Assembly: GCF_008326305.1 (NCBI RefSeq)
Contig: NZ_BIXY01000029.1
Coordinates: 1-64,000, forward strand
DNA length: 64,000 nt
Reading direction: 5' to 3'
Source of the DNA: Dictyobacter arantiisoli
GTDB taxonomy: Bacteria > Chloroflexota > Ktedonobacteria > Ktedonobacterales > Ktedonobacteraceae
The notes beneath the pieces were generated by a model that saw only the letters and a program-made list of their open reading frames with translations, ran no database searches and had not been told where the DNA came from. Each line of letters opens with the position of its first letter. Position 1 is the stretch's first letter. A program made the position numbers and the translations under genes. This document shows positions 1-9,103 of the stretch, in pieces.

Positions 1-1
1 C

Positions 2-79
2 ACCAAACGTCGAGCGCTTCGCCGTCTTGAGCAATTAGGGTACCAGGTCCAATTACAGCAGGCAGCAGAGACGGCATGA
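2..79 (+). CDS. C-terminal tail of a probable transposase (cut by window edge)
   Basis: An open frame enters from the left edge and ends at TGA 77-79, giving 25 basic residues ending in Leu-Gly-Tyr-Gln-Val and a short polar tail. Arginine-rich ends with a Leu-Gly-Tyr-x-Val strand are common at the C-terminus of insertion-sequence transposases. The frame points into a GTPase gene that stops abruptly at 113, which suggests the insertion sequence interrupted that gene. The family cannot be told from so little sequence, and a non-transposase origin remains possible. Confidence 0.35.
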   Translation, partial: TKRRALRRLEQLGYQVQLQQAAETA

Positions 80-97
80 TCTCTGCTGCCTGCTTTT
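61..97 (+). terminator. Intrinsic terminator overlapping the stop of the left-edge gene
   Basis: A perfect 11-bp stem (61-71 with 80-90) with an 8-nt loop is followed by TGCTTTT. The stop codon of the left-edge frame lies in the loop, an economical arrangement often seen at insertion-sequence ends. Confidence 0.6.
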
Positions 98-112
98 GTG
101 GAGCGGCTATTT

Positions 113-610
113 TCAGGAGAATAATGGGGTATAAAAATCTTGCATCCAGCGTTCCTGCGTTTCATCTCCCGCTGAGGTGACGGTGATGGAGAAATCGGGA
201 TCGATTGTATGGGTCAGACGATGAATTAATGCAGCAATATAATGCGTCTTCCCAGTGGCACGACCACCGATAATCGCGATCACTTTTTGTTCACATTGCT
301 CGATATTAGATGGAAGCGCATAGTGGCATTTGGGACAGAGGCGCGTGGTACTGACAACCTGGCAGGAGCTACAAAGAAGCTCATACGGTACCGTGAAGTG
401 AAAGATACTCTTTGATTTTTTTGGTAGTGGTAGTAGTACACGGCCCATAATGATGCGGTTTGTCCCTCGACTCCGCGCGTATTCGTTGTCGTTTCCCTTG
501 CTGGTACAACTGGGATTGATACAACGAAAATGTACATCCTGTAAGGTGAAGTGCGAGAAACAGTAAGGGCAAGTTATTTGTTGATGCGCCTGGGAAAGCG
601 AATTTTTCAT
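113..610 (-). pseudogene. Truncated zinc-ribbon/P-loop GTPase (paralogue of the 2430-3572 gene)
   Basis: The 165 residues carry zinc-ribbon cysteine pairs at Cys14/17, Cys30/35, Cys80/83 and Cys92/95, then a P-loop (GGRATGKT, residues 115-122) followed by HYIAALI. This matches the front half of the GTPase at 2430-3572, which has cysteine clusters, then GDGSAGKS and HYIASCI. The homologue continues for about 240 residues beyond this point, including G3 and G4 motifs. This copy instead meets an in-frame TGA at 113-115 right beside a probable insertion-sequence end. It therefore looks like a 5' remnant that cannot hydrolyse GTP. A short functional zinc-ribbon protein cannot be excluded. Confidence 0.6.
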
Positions 611-913
611 GCTCTAGAAATCCTTAGATGATAAGCCATTCCCTGTCTGTATAGGAAATTTTTATTTTGTCACACGTTTATTTGTAATTTTATGTACATT
701 AATGTTATTATTAATTTGAATACAATGCAACTGAGGGAGATGCTTCAAAGGTCATTCAATTTTTTCGTTCTTTCTACTGCTCTATCAAGCACTCTGTTAT
801 TTTATTCTATTATCTGGGTTTATGTATTCACCGTTCGCTTAAATCTGGACGCAATGCCAGGATTCTGATAAGCTCAAATTTTTTATCCTGCACAACAAGA
901 GGTGTTTTTATTC
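611..913. other. AT-rich divergent intergenic region
   Basis: This stretch separates the truncated GTPase copy (minus) from the membrane-protein gene (plus) and must hold the start signals for both. It is very A+T rich around 660-730. I see no convincing -35/-10 pair, repeat or small gene. Confidence 0.4.
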
Positions 914-2146
914 ATGCAAGATGCATATGCACTTTTCTGGGAAACATTTCGTTTTTTTCCATCGTCAGCACGTCCTCAGAAGTCGAAGCCAGCGGCACAT
1001 CCTCTCATGTGGGTCCATGCCCTTGTCATCGGCTTTTTTCTTTCTGAGTTTCTGATTGATATTTTGTATGATTGGCGCGTGTGTGTTGCCAATTTAACAC
1101 AAAATGCCTGTGGTTTTCCCTTGTCACGCTCAGATGTGACCTCCTTACGCCTGATTGTTCCGTTTGCACTATTTATCGTCATTGTCTGGCTCTTTGAGCG
1201 ATGGCAGCAACGCGTGCCCGCGATTTTTAAAAAGATCCTCTATCCTTCCCGACCGGAGCAATATATCCTTTCGAAGGTTGAGAGTGATAAAGAGGTCTTG
1301 CAGAAGAGATATTTTTCTTTCCTCGAAGGATATCAGGATGCTCTTCTGGCCCGGGGAAAGTTACGCAAATTTCGTCTTTACTATATATTTGCCTGGGTAC
1401 TGTTAGCTCTATGCCTCTTCTCAATCCTTCCTCTCACTGAAATATTGAAGCCATTTAGTTCTGACAATCTGCTCAATGCATTGGTGCTGCTGGGACGCAT
1501 TTTTGTCTGCCTCTTCGCCGTTACTTTTTCGTGTCTTGTGGCTATTGGAAGCTGGGCTATGGGGACAACAGGAGTTTATCTCACGAAACTCTGCTCGAAC
1601 TTCACACTCTTGCTACATCCCAACCATCCAGACAGTAGCAATGGTTTCAGATGGCTCGGCCTTTTCTGCCTGGATCTTGCGTTACCACTGCTATTGCTTG
1701 ATTTGACGTTGGCAATCTCTTTCTTCCTTGCGAGCATTTTTCCCTATATTGGTGCTGACATACTTTTACCAATCAAAATCATCAGTCCTACTTTTGTCAT
1801 CCTGTTAACATTAGTAGCTACCTATGCATTTTTTCGACCGCTCTGGGGTATCCATGTGCAAATGGCAGAGATGCTGGAGCGTGAGTCAAATATCTATGCC
1901 ATGAATATAGAACAATGGCAGCAGATCCTCCAGGTTGCCCTGGTTGCAGGTGAGTATGACGAGGCCAAAAAGGCCAAAGAACAGCTCGATATTGCGAAAC
2001 AGCTCCCTAATCCAGATGATTATTCTACCTGGCCGCTGCCTTTTGTGCGCATCCAGATCATCTCTTTTCTTAGTCCTATTCTGATCGCCGCGCTTGCCCC
2101 GTTTCTCCAGCAAATATTGCACACACTCTTTCACATTTCGATCTAG
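914..2146 (+). CDS. Polytopic membrane protein, first gene of the GTPase/GAP1 cluster
   Basis: An upstream in-frame GTG exists at 902, but ATG 914 is preferred because AAGAGGTG (897-904) sits 9 nt before it. The 410-residue product has about six to seven hydrophobic segments: near residues 30-50, 85-105, 155-175, 190-220, 245-275, 285-310 and a C-terminal one near 385-405. A soluble charged stretch (EYDEAKKAKEQ) lies before the last segment. No known family is recognised. It opens the plus-strand set that continues with a GTPase, a GAP1-like protein and a ZorAB-like pair, so a role as membrane anchor or effector is plausible but inferred only from position. The 280-bp gap to the next gene leaves room for a separate promoter. 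Confidence 0.75.
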   Translation: MQDAYALFWETFRFFPSSARPQKSKPAAHPLMWVHALVIGFFLSEFLIDILYDWRVCVANLTQNACGFPLSRSDVTSLRLIVPFALFIVIVWLFERWQQRVPAIFKKILYPSRPEQYILSKVESDKEVLQKRYFSFLEGYQDALLARGKLRKFRLYYIFAWVLLALCLFSILPLTEILKPFSSDNLLNALVLLGRIFVCLFAVTFSCLVAIGSWAMGTTGVYLTKLCSNFTLLLHPNHPDSSNGFRWLGLFCLDLALPLLLLDLTLAISFFLASIFPYIGADILLPIKIISPTFVILLTLVATYAFFRPLWGIHVQMAEMLERESNIYAMNIEQWQQILQVALVAGEYDEAKKAKEQLDIAKQLPNPDDYSTWPLPFVRIQIISFLSPILIAALAPFLQQILHTLFHISI

Positions 2147-2429
2147 CTCATATTTCGATCCAGGCGCAGTATGTCCGGTTTTATCCGTATCTCGGTTCTG
2201 GGTCTACCTGATCCAAAACCCGCATGTAAAACGGTGTTCAATCCCTACCTGGCAATAATGCTTGAGTTTAAAATCAGGCTGCTTTGCCAGAGCGGGATTG
2301 GTTGTAGTTCAAATGCTCAAAAATCTGGCGATTGAGCGTGAGAGGGTATTTCTCAAAAACCGTCTGAAATTTAAGCAAACGATACTTATGTATGTATATG
2401 GATATGTATATATTGAAGAGGTTCCTGGT

Positions 2430-3572
2430 ATGGCATTTATTGATCCCTGGCGTAAATTAAGCTGCCCGAGTTGCGGCACTCAATTTTATCCTGGCTATTG
2501 TGATATTGTTTCCGCTCTGCCCAATGGCACGGTACTTAAAAAAGCCCCCACATCCAGTATCCAACGTATGCTGGCGCGTGTTTGGATTACTACTGTTAAA
2601 GGCCAAAAATACGTGAAGCAGATGGCTGGCCGACAATGTCCTAATCCGGCCTGTAACAGTATCTTGCCTCCAAATATTGAGCAGGCTGATAATTATCTTA
2701 TTGCTCTGATTGGGGATGGCTCGGCGGGGAAAAGCCATTATATCGCTTCTTGTATTCAGTTGCTCAAGCAGCGCGAGACTTTAGAACTGATTGGTTGTAG
2801 TAAAATTGTGGGTTGGGGAAATACCGATACTACCTACAAAAACAAATATTACAATTACGTCTTTGGCAAATTACAGCAGATTCCTCTCACGCCCCGGGCT
2901 ACTTCTGAATTGAATGAGCCGCTGATTTATGAGCTTATCTTTCCGAAAGAGGCTGGACGCAAGCGAGCGAAAATTGTAAATCTCTTCTTCTATGATTCCT
3001 CGGGTGAAGATCTGGCGGACCAGTCGCGGATGGTCCAGTATAGCTCATATGTCTTGAAGGCGTCGGCATTTATCTTCCTGGCCGATCCTCTGACGATGCC
3101 CAATATCGTGAAATCCTTGCCAGATAATCTCAAGCCGCAGGTCGTCCGGGAGAGTAGCTCGGCGGATATGTTAAATCGGATTACAGAAACGTTTCGGTTG
3201 GGCATGGGTCTGAGTTCGGGTGAGGCCATTGATGTTCCTGTTGCCGTGACGCTCTCGAAGTCGGATCTGCTCAAATATGTGGTGCGTTCTGAGATATCCT
3301 CGACGCAGTTTTTGTATGAGGGTACATCCACCAATCGCTTAAATACTGATGATTATGCCACGATTGATAGCGAGGTACGCAATTTTATCCTGCGTTTTGG
3401 AGATAAGGTCCTGATCCAATCCAGCAAGCTCTTCAATACTGTCTCCTTCTTCGCCGTTTCCGCGACCGGTTGGGCAGCTAAAGATGGTCATTATCCTGTG
3501 ATTGAATCATTGCGCTGTCTTGATCCCCTGCTCTGGATTTTGTGGAAACTCCAGGTTATCGATGCCGATTAG
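2430..3572 (+). CDS. Zinc-ribbon TRAFAC-type GTPase (double-GTPase-2-like)
   Basis: ATG 2430 is chosen because GAAGAGG lies 7 nt upstream and the zinc ribbon begins at once; the frame is open 168 bp further up. The 380 residues show Cys12/Cys15 and a CPNPAC cluster at 70-75, the G1 P-loop GDGSAGKS at 95-102, a G3-like DSSG at 189-192 and a G4-like SKSD at 276-279. Those motifs indicate GTP binding. The zinc ribbon plus this layout resembles the GTPases found beside GAP1 proteins. It is followed after 50 bp by a GAP1-N2-type protein, the expected partner. The likely role is a GTP-gated switch controlling the cluster; that function is inferred. Confidence 0.75.
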   Translation: MAFIDPWRKLSCPSCGTQFYPGYCDIVSALPNGTVLKKAPTSSIQRMLARVWITTVKGQKYVKQMAGRQCPNPACNSILPPNIEQADNYLIALIGDGSAGKSHYIASCIQLLKQRETLELIGCSKIVGWGNTDTTYKNKYYNYVFGKLQQIPLTPRATSELNEPLIYELIFPKEAGRKRAKIVNLFFYDSSGEDLADQSRMVQYSSYVLKASAFIFLADPLTMPNIVKSLPDNLKPQVVRESSSADMLNRITETFRLGMGLSSGEAIDVPVAVTLSKSDLLKYVVRSEISSTQFLYEGTSTNRLNTDDYATIDSEVRNFILRFGDKVLIQSSKLFNTVSFFAVSATGWAAKDGHYPVIESLRCLDPLLWILWKLQVIDAD

Positions 3573-3622
3573 GATGGCTTGAAAGAAACGAAGCATACAG
3601 AGAAGATTAGGAAGGATGGATC

Positions 3623-5935
3623 ATGGATCAACTCTGGTATACCTGGTCGACCACTGGTCTTGGCAGTATCACCGGGCACAGGGTGCGTGCTGCCTCACAG
3701 AACTTGCTCAATCTCCACAGCGAGTGGTATCAGGAGCTCGAAAAGTATTTACACTATACCTTGCCGGAAGGTGTTAATCCCTATGAGAGTACCACTGCCT
3801 CGTCTCCCTATGGTCTGGCGTATATCGTGACCCTTGCCGGCCCGTGTCTGCTGCAGCGTGTCTACGGCGGTAAGGATGCCTATGGGCGGGCGGGGGTCTC
3901 CTTTATCCATGCGCTCACAAACCTGAATGATATCACTCCGCTTGAGGCGATTGATTCCTGGCATTCCCCGTTCTGGCAGATCCATGACAGTTTACCTGTT
4001 GAACAGATAGAATTGCCAGCAGTACATAAGACACAGCTTCATGCTGGATCACTCAGTGTAGCCGCTATCATGCGCGAAGCTGTCAATCAGAGGCACTACC
4101 GGGAACACCTGGAGATGCTGGTCAATGCCTATCTCACGTTTGAAGGTTGGGAAAATCTCTATCTGGAAACCTATGCGGAAGAGGGTATTCATAGCGCGAC
4201 CGAGCGCAATGCCGAGCTGATCTGGGGATTGCTGCATTGCTTACCGCCGTATCTAGCCAGACAGGCTACCTTTAGTACCTATGAAGACAGGTTAGAGGAC
4301 AGTCCAGCTACGCGGATTGTCGCGACCTGCTTTTCGACGCTGGAAGGTTTGCAACATGAGCCTTCGCATCCAGGTTATGTCTTGAAATGGGCTTATGGAC
4401 GTGATGGCGCTCTGCTACTACAAGAGGCTGGCGTGCCACAGGATCAGGCTTCTATGAAGCTATTAAGCGCGCATCGCTTGCAGGCGTGTGCCAGCTATGC
4501 CCATGATATAGTAGAGAAATTCCTGGCTGACAACCGCCAGGATCAAAAGACCATACATGCCTTTTATAAGATGACACTGCTCAAGAGGGTCAATAATCTA
4601 TCTTCTTTTCTGGATACCTATCAGCTCTTTTCGACCCGGCAATCCCATACAGCTCAACTATTCACAGTAGATGAGCATCTGGCTACTGTGCATCCCTACT
4701 ACGCGCAGAAGCTGGCAGCGCAGATCGATGAGGACGCCGCACAATCGACAGTCAACCATCTGCTCTCCCTCGTTGAGGTGGATGATCAGGACGACATATC
4801 CGCGATTGAACAACTCTTACAATTACAGACCTTGCTTCCTCAAGAAATCGAAGCTCTCTTGCTGCAATCCACTTTGAGTGCAGAAGAATTACATTCTCTC
4901 TTTCTGAAGCACTGGGAATATCTCTTATTGGTCATCCCAGATAAAGCTGTTACAGGCTATTGCATTGAACATTTTTTGCTCTGTAAGCTGGATCTATCTA
5001 TTCTCAAAGCAGCCGGGACAGGCGCACTGCTGGATACTATTACTCGAAACAACCGGTGTTATGCAGATGATCAGAAGCGTGCCAGAGATTGGCTTCACAT
5101 CCGTACAACATTGTTTAGTGGTGCGAATAATCATGCTCGTGAACTGGTGACAAATGAGTCAGAATTGCATGCTCTGGCAGGAGCTATTGCCAATCTACAG
5201 CTACAAAAAGATATTGATTACTGGGAATGCTTACTGAAATATCTTATTCCAGTAATCTGGGATGATGAGGATATAGCAAGTGTACTCACCATTCTCGCGC
5301 CAGTCTCTTTGTTCGCAGTCAAAACGGATTCAGTGATTGTGGATTTTATCGAAAATCTCTCTATATATGCTGCTCAAGCAGAGCAGGTAAAAAACAATTC
5401 CAGACGCTTGCTTCTGTATATGCAACATGCTATTGCGAATGTTTTGTATCAGGAAGATAAAGATTATAACATCAAATCTCATGAAGTTTTGCCGCGTATC
5501 TTTCACTTGCTGTTACAGTATAGTGATAAAAAAACCATTGATGAGCTTAATAATAAGCAGCGTTGGCACATCAGAGATTGGAAGATCTGGAAGATGTATC
5601 GTACGGGCGCCTACCCTGCTGGTTCGGGTGGTCTCAAACAGTTTTTTTCCAGGAGCAAAGAAACAGTGAAAATACCAGCTATCAGGCCCGATGTTCTGCC
5701 ATCCAGGAGATCGCAACTACAGGCTCCGGTAGCTTCTGTAGGACTGGTTAATGTACTCAAGCAGCCTCCCGTGACCTCGATAGCTCCTGCCAGAGCGTAT
5801 ACAGATACATCTGTTGCGCACATAGCCCCGGCTCCAAAGTATCGAGCTCCTCAAGGAAGCCATGTATCCTTTCCCCTATCACAAGAGGATAAGCAATCCT
5901 TGTCTGATCAGCCTGGGATCATCCATGAGCCGTGA
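3623..5935 (+). CDS. GTPase-associated protein, GAP1-N2 type
   Basis: This 770-residue protein opens with an aromatic strand (WYTWST), a glycine-rich turn and VRAAS near residues 20-25, then YGRAG at 87-91 with His96. The same spaced motif (YGRPG 85-89, His94) occurs in the protein encoded at 8158-9072, so the two share an N-terminal fold. This agrees with the GAP1-N2 and GAP1-N1 families of GTPase-associated proteins. The middle is largely helical; the last 110 residues are a Pro/Ala/Ser-rich tail without clear structure. An AAGGA motif 8 nt before ATG 3623 supports the start. It follows the GTPase by 50 bp and probably acts as its adaptor or regulator. No catalytic motif is visible. Confidence 0.7.
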   Translation: MDQLWYTWSTTGLGSITGHRVRAASQNLLNLHSEWYQELEKYLHYTLPEGVNPYESTTASSPYGLAYIVTLAGPCLLQRVYGGKDAYGRAGVSFIHALTNLNDITPLEAIDSWHSPFWQIHDSLPVEQIELPAVHKTQLHAGSLSVAAIMREAVNQRHYREHLEMLVNAYLTFEGWENLYLETYAEEGIHSATERNAELIWGLLHCLPPYLARQATFSTYEDRLEDSPATRIVATCFSTLEGLQHEPSHPGYVLKWAYGRDGALLLQEAGVPQDQASMKLLSAHRLQACASYAHDIVEKFLADNRQDQKTIHAFYKMTLLKRVNNLSSFLDTYQLFSTRQSHTAQLFTVDEHLATVHPYYAQKLAAQIDEDAAQSTVNHLLSLVEVDDQDDISAIEQLLQLQTLLPQEIEALLLQSTLSAEELHSLFLKHWEYLLLVIPDKAVTGYCIEHFLLCKLDLSILKAAGTGALLDTITRNNRCYADDQKRARDWLHIRTTLFSGANNHARELVTNESELHALAGAIANLQLQKDIDYWECLLKYLIPVIWDDEDIASVLTILAPVSLFAVKTDSVIVDFIENLSIYAAQAEQVKNNSRRLLLYMQHAIANVLYQEDKDYNIKSHEVLPRIFHLLLQYSDKKTIDELNNKQRWHIRDWKIWKMYRTGAYPAGSGGLKQFFSRSKETVKIPAIRPDVLPSRRSQLQAPVASVGLVNVLKQPPVTSIAPARAYTDTSVAHIAPAPKYRAPQGSHVSFPLSQEDKQSLSDQPGIIHEP

Positions 5936-6035
5936 GCCGTGAGAATGGCAAGGTGAAGTTATAAGAATACGTTATTTTGGATATTTATACATAACAAAAA
6001 TGAACAATGAGATGTGAAGGAGTATTGGATTATTT

Positions 6036-7283
6036 ATGTTAAACGATAAAGGTGTTGTAATTGATCAGCTGGCTGCTCTGGCTGACATGATTAAACCTGG
6101 AGATGAAAAGGGCGCTGAGCGTTTGCATGAATTACGCGATGCGGTCGCTGATGGTAAGTACGCGGATGCCTGGTCTGGCAATAATATTTATAAAATGATC
6201 GATATCGATGCGCTTGTCAATCGTTTCCGCGTGCAGCAAAGGGTGGATAATCTGGCTGTATGGATTGATGCTGTTAGAAACATTTGTATTTTTCTACCGC
6301 TTTTCTTTACCTGGTTAGCTATTTCAAAGGCTATTCCCGCCTACTACACGCTCGTCACTCAGTATCCAAAAAATAGCACAACGCCTTTCCTGCAATTATG
6401 GCAGGGTGGTTTTAATGACACTGTTCCCTGGTACGATAGATTGGCTGGTGTTGCCTCTATCGATGTTGGTCTTATCCTTGTGATTGTTCTTTTAACAGTT
6501 TCTTCCTCCATTTTGAACAATTACTTCCAATTGAAGCAAGATCGGAAGGCGGAGCTGTTACGTGATGATCTGGCGCATGCGCTGGCAGGTGCCACGCTCT
6601 TCCTCTCGATCCGCAATCGCTCGCAGCCGGTCAACTTTGTTGATCGCTTCAATACGGTCGTGGATAACTTTACTACGATGGTGGCTGGCTTTGAAGCGCA
6701 GATGAAGTCTGAGCGCGAGGAAATGTCACAATTGATCAAGCGCCAGAAGGAAGAATTTGCCCTCTTCAACTCCTTTAAAGCGTCGCTGGTCACAAGCATG
6801 GATAATGTCGCGTCCTCGATCCGCGATCTCGATCAGTCAAATAAGGTCTTGAACACGACTGTCGATCAGCTTGTTACGCCGACGCAGGAGACGGTCGGTC
6901 AGCAGAAAGACATGTTGACGATTTCCGGTCATATTCAGCAGCAATTGACACGGCAGGCGGACGCGCAAGAAGAAGTTGTCAGGCAACAAAACCTCTGGGG
7001 CGAGAAGCTCAATAACGTGCTGGTGGTCCTCGATGGCACTGTCAACGAAGCGAGAACCCTGGCTGGCAGTATCTCCCACTATACCGATGAGCAGAAGGAA
7101 CTGGTCCGAGAACTGCAAGTTGAGCACAATGCACAGAGACAACTGGTCACCAATATGATCGACCATACGACGGTGCTGCACCACATGACCGAAAAAGTTG
7201 ATGCAAGTGCGAACAACATCAGCGGCGCAACTGTTAACATAAGTGATATTGCACGGCGGATTGCAGCTAATATACCTGCCTGA
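6036..7283 (+). CDS. Membrane protein with long C-terminal coiled coil (ZorA-like partner, tentative)
   Basis: The 415-residue product has two clear hydrophobic segments (about 82-104 and 140-161). A long polar tail (about 215-400) is rich in Gln, Glu, Lys and spaced hydrophobics, as in chemoreceptor or ZorA coiled coils. It is followed after 37 bp by a protein with a MotB/ZorB-like single membrane helix. In Zorya defence systems and MotAB/ExbBD motors the stator subunit precedes the Asp-bearing subunit in the same way, and ZorA has a long cytoplasmic helical tail. Only two membrane helices are evident, fewer than in MotA or ExbB, so homology is uncertain. A GGAG lies 13 nt before ATG 6036, rather far. 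Confidence 0.5.
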   Translation: MLNDKGVVIDQLAALADMIKPGDEKGAERLHELRDAVADGKYADAWSGNNIYKMIDIDALVNRFRVQQRVDNLAVWIDAVRNICIFLPLFFTWLAISKAIPAYYTLVTQYPKNSTTPFLQLWQGGFNDTVPWYDRLAGVASIDVGLILVIVLLTVSSSILNNYFQLKQDRKAELLRDDLAHALAGATLFLSIRNRSQPVNFVDRFNTVVDNFTTMVAGFEAQMKSEREEMSQLIKRQKEEFALFNSFKASLVTSMDNVASSIRDLDQSNKVLNTTVDQLVTPTQETVGQQKDMLTISGHIQQQLTRQADAQEEVVRQQNLWGEKLNNVLVVLDGTVNEARTLAGSISHYTDEQKELVRELQVEHNAQRQLVTNMIDHTTVLHHMTEKVDASANNISGATVNISDIARRIAANIPA

Positions 7284-7320
7284 GGGGTAAGCGAGCAAGT
7301 GAGAAAAGAGAGGATAAATA

Positions 7321-8136
7321 ATGCTGCGTCCCGTTCAAAATAGTCCCGTTCTGCTGGCTGGTTGGCTTTTTGCCGACTTGTTCCTTGGCTTGATGGTGAT
7401 CTTTCTGGCCGCTATTCCTGGTGTGCCACCACCCTTGCCTGCTGCGCCACCCAGGCTGATCGTGTCCCCGCTGACGGCCCGACCTTCCAATGAGCAGGAA
7501 TGTTCGGCTGGTAATGTTAATACACCGCGCTGTGTCGGCCAGTTGATGCTCTCGGAAACGAGTGCTTCGAAGGTGCCCGTGAAGTGGTCGCTGGGAAGCG
7601 ATATCAGCGATACTATTCACTATAGTTATACTGTTGGCGGGATAAAGTATACGCAGACCGATGGAACCATCCATCCCGGCGAAACGATTACCATTCATCT
7701 ATCGGCCGTGCCCTGTCAGAACGGCTCTTTCATGTTCACTGGAACCGCCAATGCCGCGCCGGTGACCGCCTTCTGGAAGTGTACTGCCCGTCCGGATCGC
7801 CTGGAGACATCCTACAAGCCGATGCGCTTCGCCAATGAGGATACGCAGGGCCTTCTGGACGGCAACCAGGATGCGATCAATAAATTGAAGCACGATATTG
7901 AAGCGCGCCCGGAGTTGCGCGGTCGGCGCGTCGGCCTGGTTATCGTTGAGGCGGGTACGGATGATAACAATGTTGGACGGGCGCAAAATGTCGCCAACAA
8001 GGTCTATGCGCTGCTGGGAGACATGGGCAGAAAAGGCTTTGCGCCCTTTGCTGATGCTGTACCCTATCAACCGCTTTTCAATACAGCCGAGACCAATGAT
8101 GTCGTTCTTATCGACGTGTATCTCTTTAAAATATAA
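7321..8136 (+). CDS. Single-pass membrane protein with intramembrane Asp and OmpA-like C-terminus (ZorB/MotB-like)
   Basis: The 271 residues start with a membrane helix at about 10-32 containing Asp19 within ADLFLGLMVIF, closely resembling the proton-carrying helix of MotB, ExbD and ZorB. A proline-rich linker and a beta-rich domain with Cys pairs follow. The C-terminal 90 residues (VGLVIVEAGTDD, then N-x-x-RAQNVA) resemble the peptidoglycan-binding OmpA/MotB fold. The likely role is the cell-wall-anchored half of a proton-driven stator with the preceding gene as partner. AGAGGA 6 nt upstream supports the start. Its stop lies only 21 bp from the stop of the convergent GAP1-N1 gene. Confidence 0.6.
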   Translation: MLRPVQNSPVLLAGWLFADLFLGLMVIFLAAIPGVPPPLPAAPPRLIVSPLTARPSNEQECSAGNVNTPRCVGQLMLSETSASKVPVKWSLGSDISDTIHYSYTVGGIKYTQTDGTIHPGETITIHLSAVPCQNGSFMFTGTANAAPVTAFWKCTARPDRLETSYKPMRFANEDTQGLLDGNQDAINKLKHDIEARPELRGRRVGLVIVEAGTDDNNVGRAQNVANKVYALLGDMGRKGFAPFADAVPYQPLFNTAETNDVVLIDVYLFKI

Positions 8137-8157
8137 ATGATTGCTTTAATGCGCCAC

Positions 8158-9072
8158 CTACGCAGATATCCATGTTGCGGCAAGCTGATCCAGTTCACTA
8201 TCGATACGGGCGTGGGCCGCGCATTGGTCATAGTGAGCCTCAAAGAAAGGGAGCAGGATTTCTTCATATAGTTCTTCACTGGCGATTTTTTTGAGCAGGC
8301 GTGTATAGGCTGTATCCTCTCCCTGGCTCATTTTTCCGCTGGTGGCGTTGAGGATAAAGTAACTGTGGTAGTCGCTGGCGTCGGGTTGAAATTGCGCCTC
8401 GGCTACGCAGCCGGTGATCGTAAATGGGGATTGCCTGGGATCATGATGATAGGTGGTAAAGCTGAGCAGTGGACGATAGGCGGGTGGCAGCAGACAGCTG
8501 AGTGCGGCGATCCATAGCGCGACGTTGTCCGCGCTATCAATAATAATAATTGGCCTGACACGCTCCTCCATATGGATTACCGTGGACATCAGGGCCGCGA
8601 GGATCTGCCGTGCTGACTCTTTTTGGAGCAACTCCCAGACCTGTTCGATCTCGAATGAGGGATCTATCTCCATTTCTGATAGCGCTGGCAATTCCGCATG
8701 TTTGCTACTGAAGCTCGTGCACCAGAAGGGACTTCTCCAGAAGAAGATCGGGGGAATGCTGGTGAATAGATCCGGTGGCATGGCGAGCGAATGGGCGAAA
8801 AAGTTGCCCGGTCGCCCATAGTTGTCATTGCCACAGGATTGGCTGTGGATCAACAGACAACTCTCAGGATTTTGATAGTAGTAGCGCAAGGCGATAGGAT
8901 GGCGCTCAATCTCATATTCATTCATCCCTTTTGGGATACGATAGCCGAGCAGTCTTTCAATTTGTTGCTGATCGGCTGGCTCAAGGTCGGCGGACCTCGC
9001 AAGCATCTGAAATCCTCCTCGCGCATTTTTGACACTGTTATATGATGTATAGTAGTGTTGTTGAACCGCCAT
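8158..9072 (-). CDS. GTPase-associated protein, GAP1-N1 type
   Basis: ATG 9072 is preferred over the longer frame (to 9168): AGAGAGGAT lies about 10 nt upstream and the conserved region begins directly (HYYTSY). The 304-residue product has FQMLARS at about 21-27 and YGRPGNFFAHSL at 85-96, a pattern shared with the GAP1-N2-type protein at 3623. Later it has hydrophobic strands (RPIIIIDSAD, PLLSFTTYHHD) typical of the GAP1-N1 family. It ends the minus-strand set after GrpE, two Hsp70s and the J-like protein. It presumably links the chaperone module to the GTPase encoded on the other strand. The pairing of an N1 and an N2 type suggests a heteromeric complex; that is inference. Confidence 0.65.
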   Translation of the reverse strand: MAVQQHYYTSYNSVKNARGGFQMLARSADLEPADQQQIERLLGYRIPKGMNEYEIERHPIALRYYYQNPESCLLIHSQSCGNDNYGRPGNFFAHSLAMPPDLFTSIPPIFFWRSPFWCTSFSSKHAELPALSEMEIDPSFEIEQVWELLQKESARQILAALMSTVIHMEERVRPIIIIDSADNVALWIAALSCLLPPAYRPLLSFTTYHHDPRQSPFTITGCVAEAQFQPDASDYHSYFILNATSGKMSQGEDTAYTRLLKKIASEELYEEILLPFFEAHYDQCAAHARIDSELDQLAATWISA

Positions 9073-9103
9073 CTTTTTATCTGATCCTCTCTTCAATACC
9101 TGT

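Noticed and set aside
6837-8070. Minus-strand frames of 123-153 codons opposite the ZorAB-like genes
   Set aside because: No ribosome sites or recognisable patterns, and the plus-strand genes explain the sequence.
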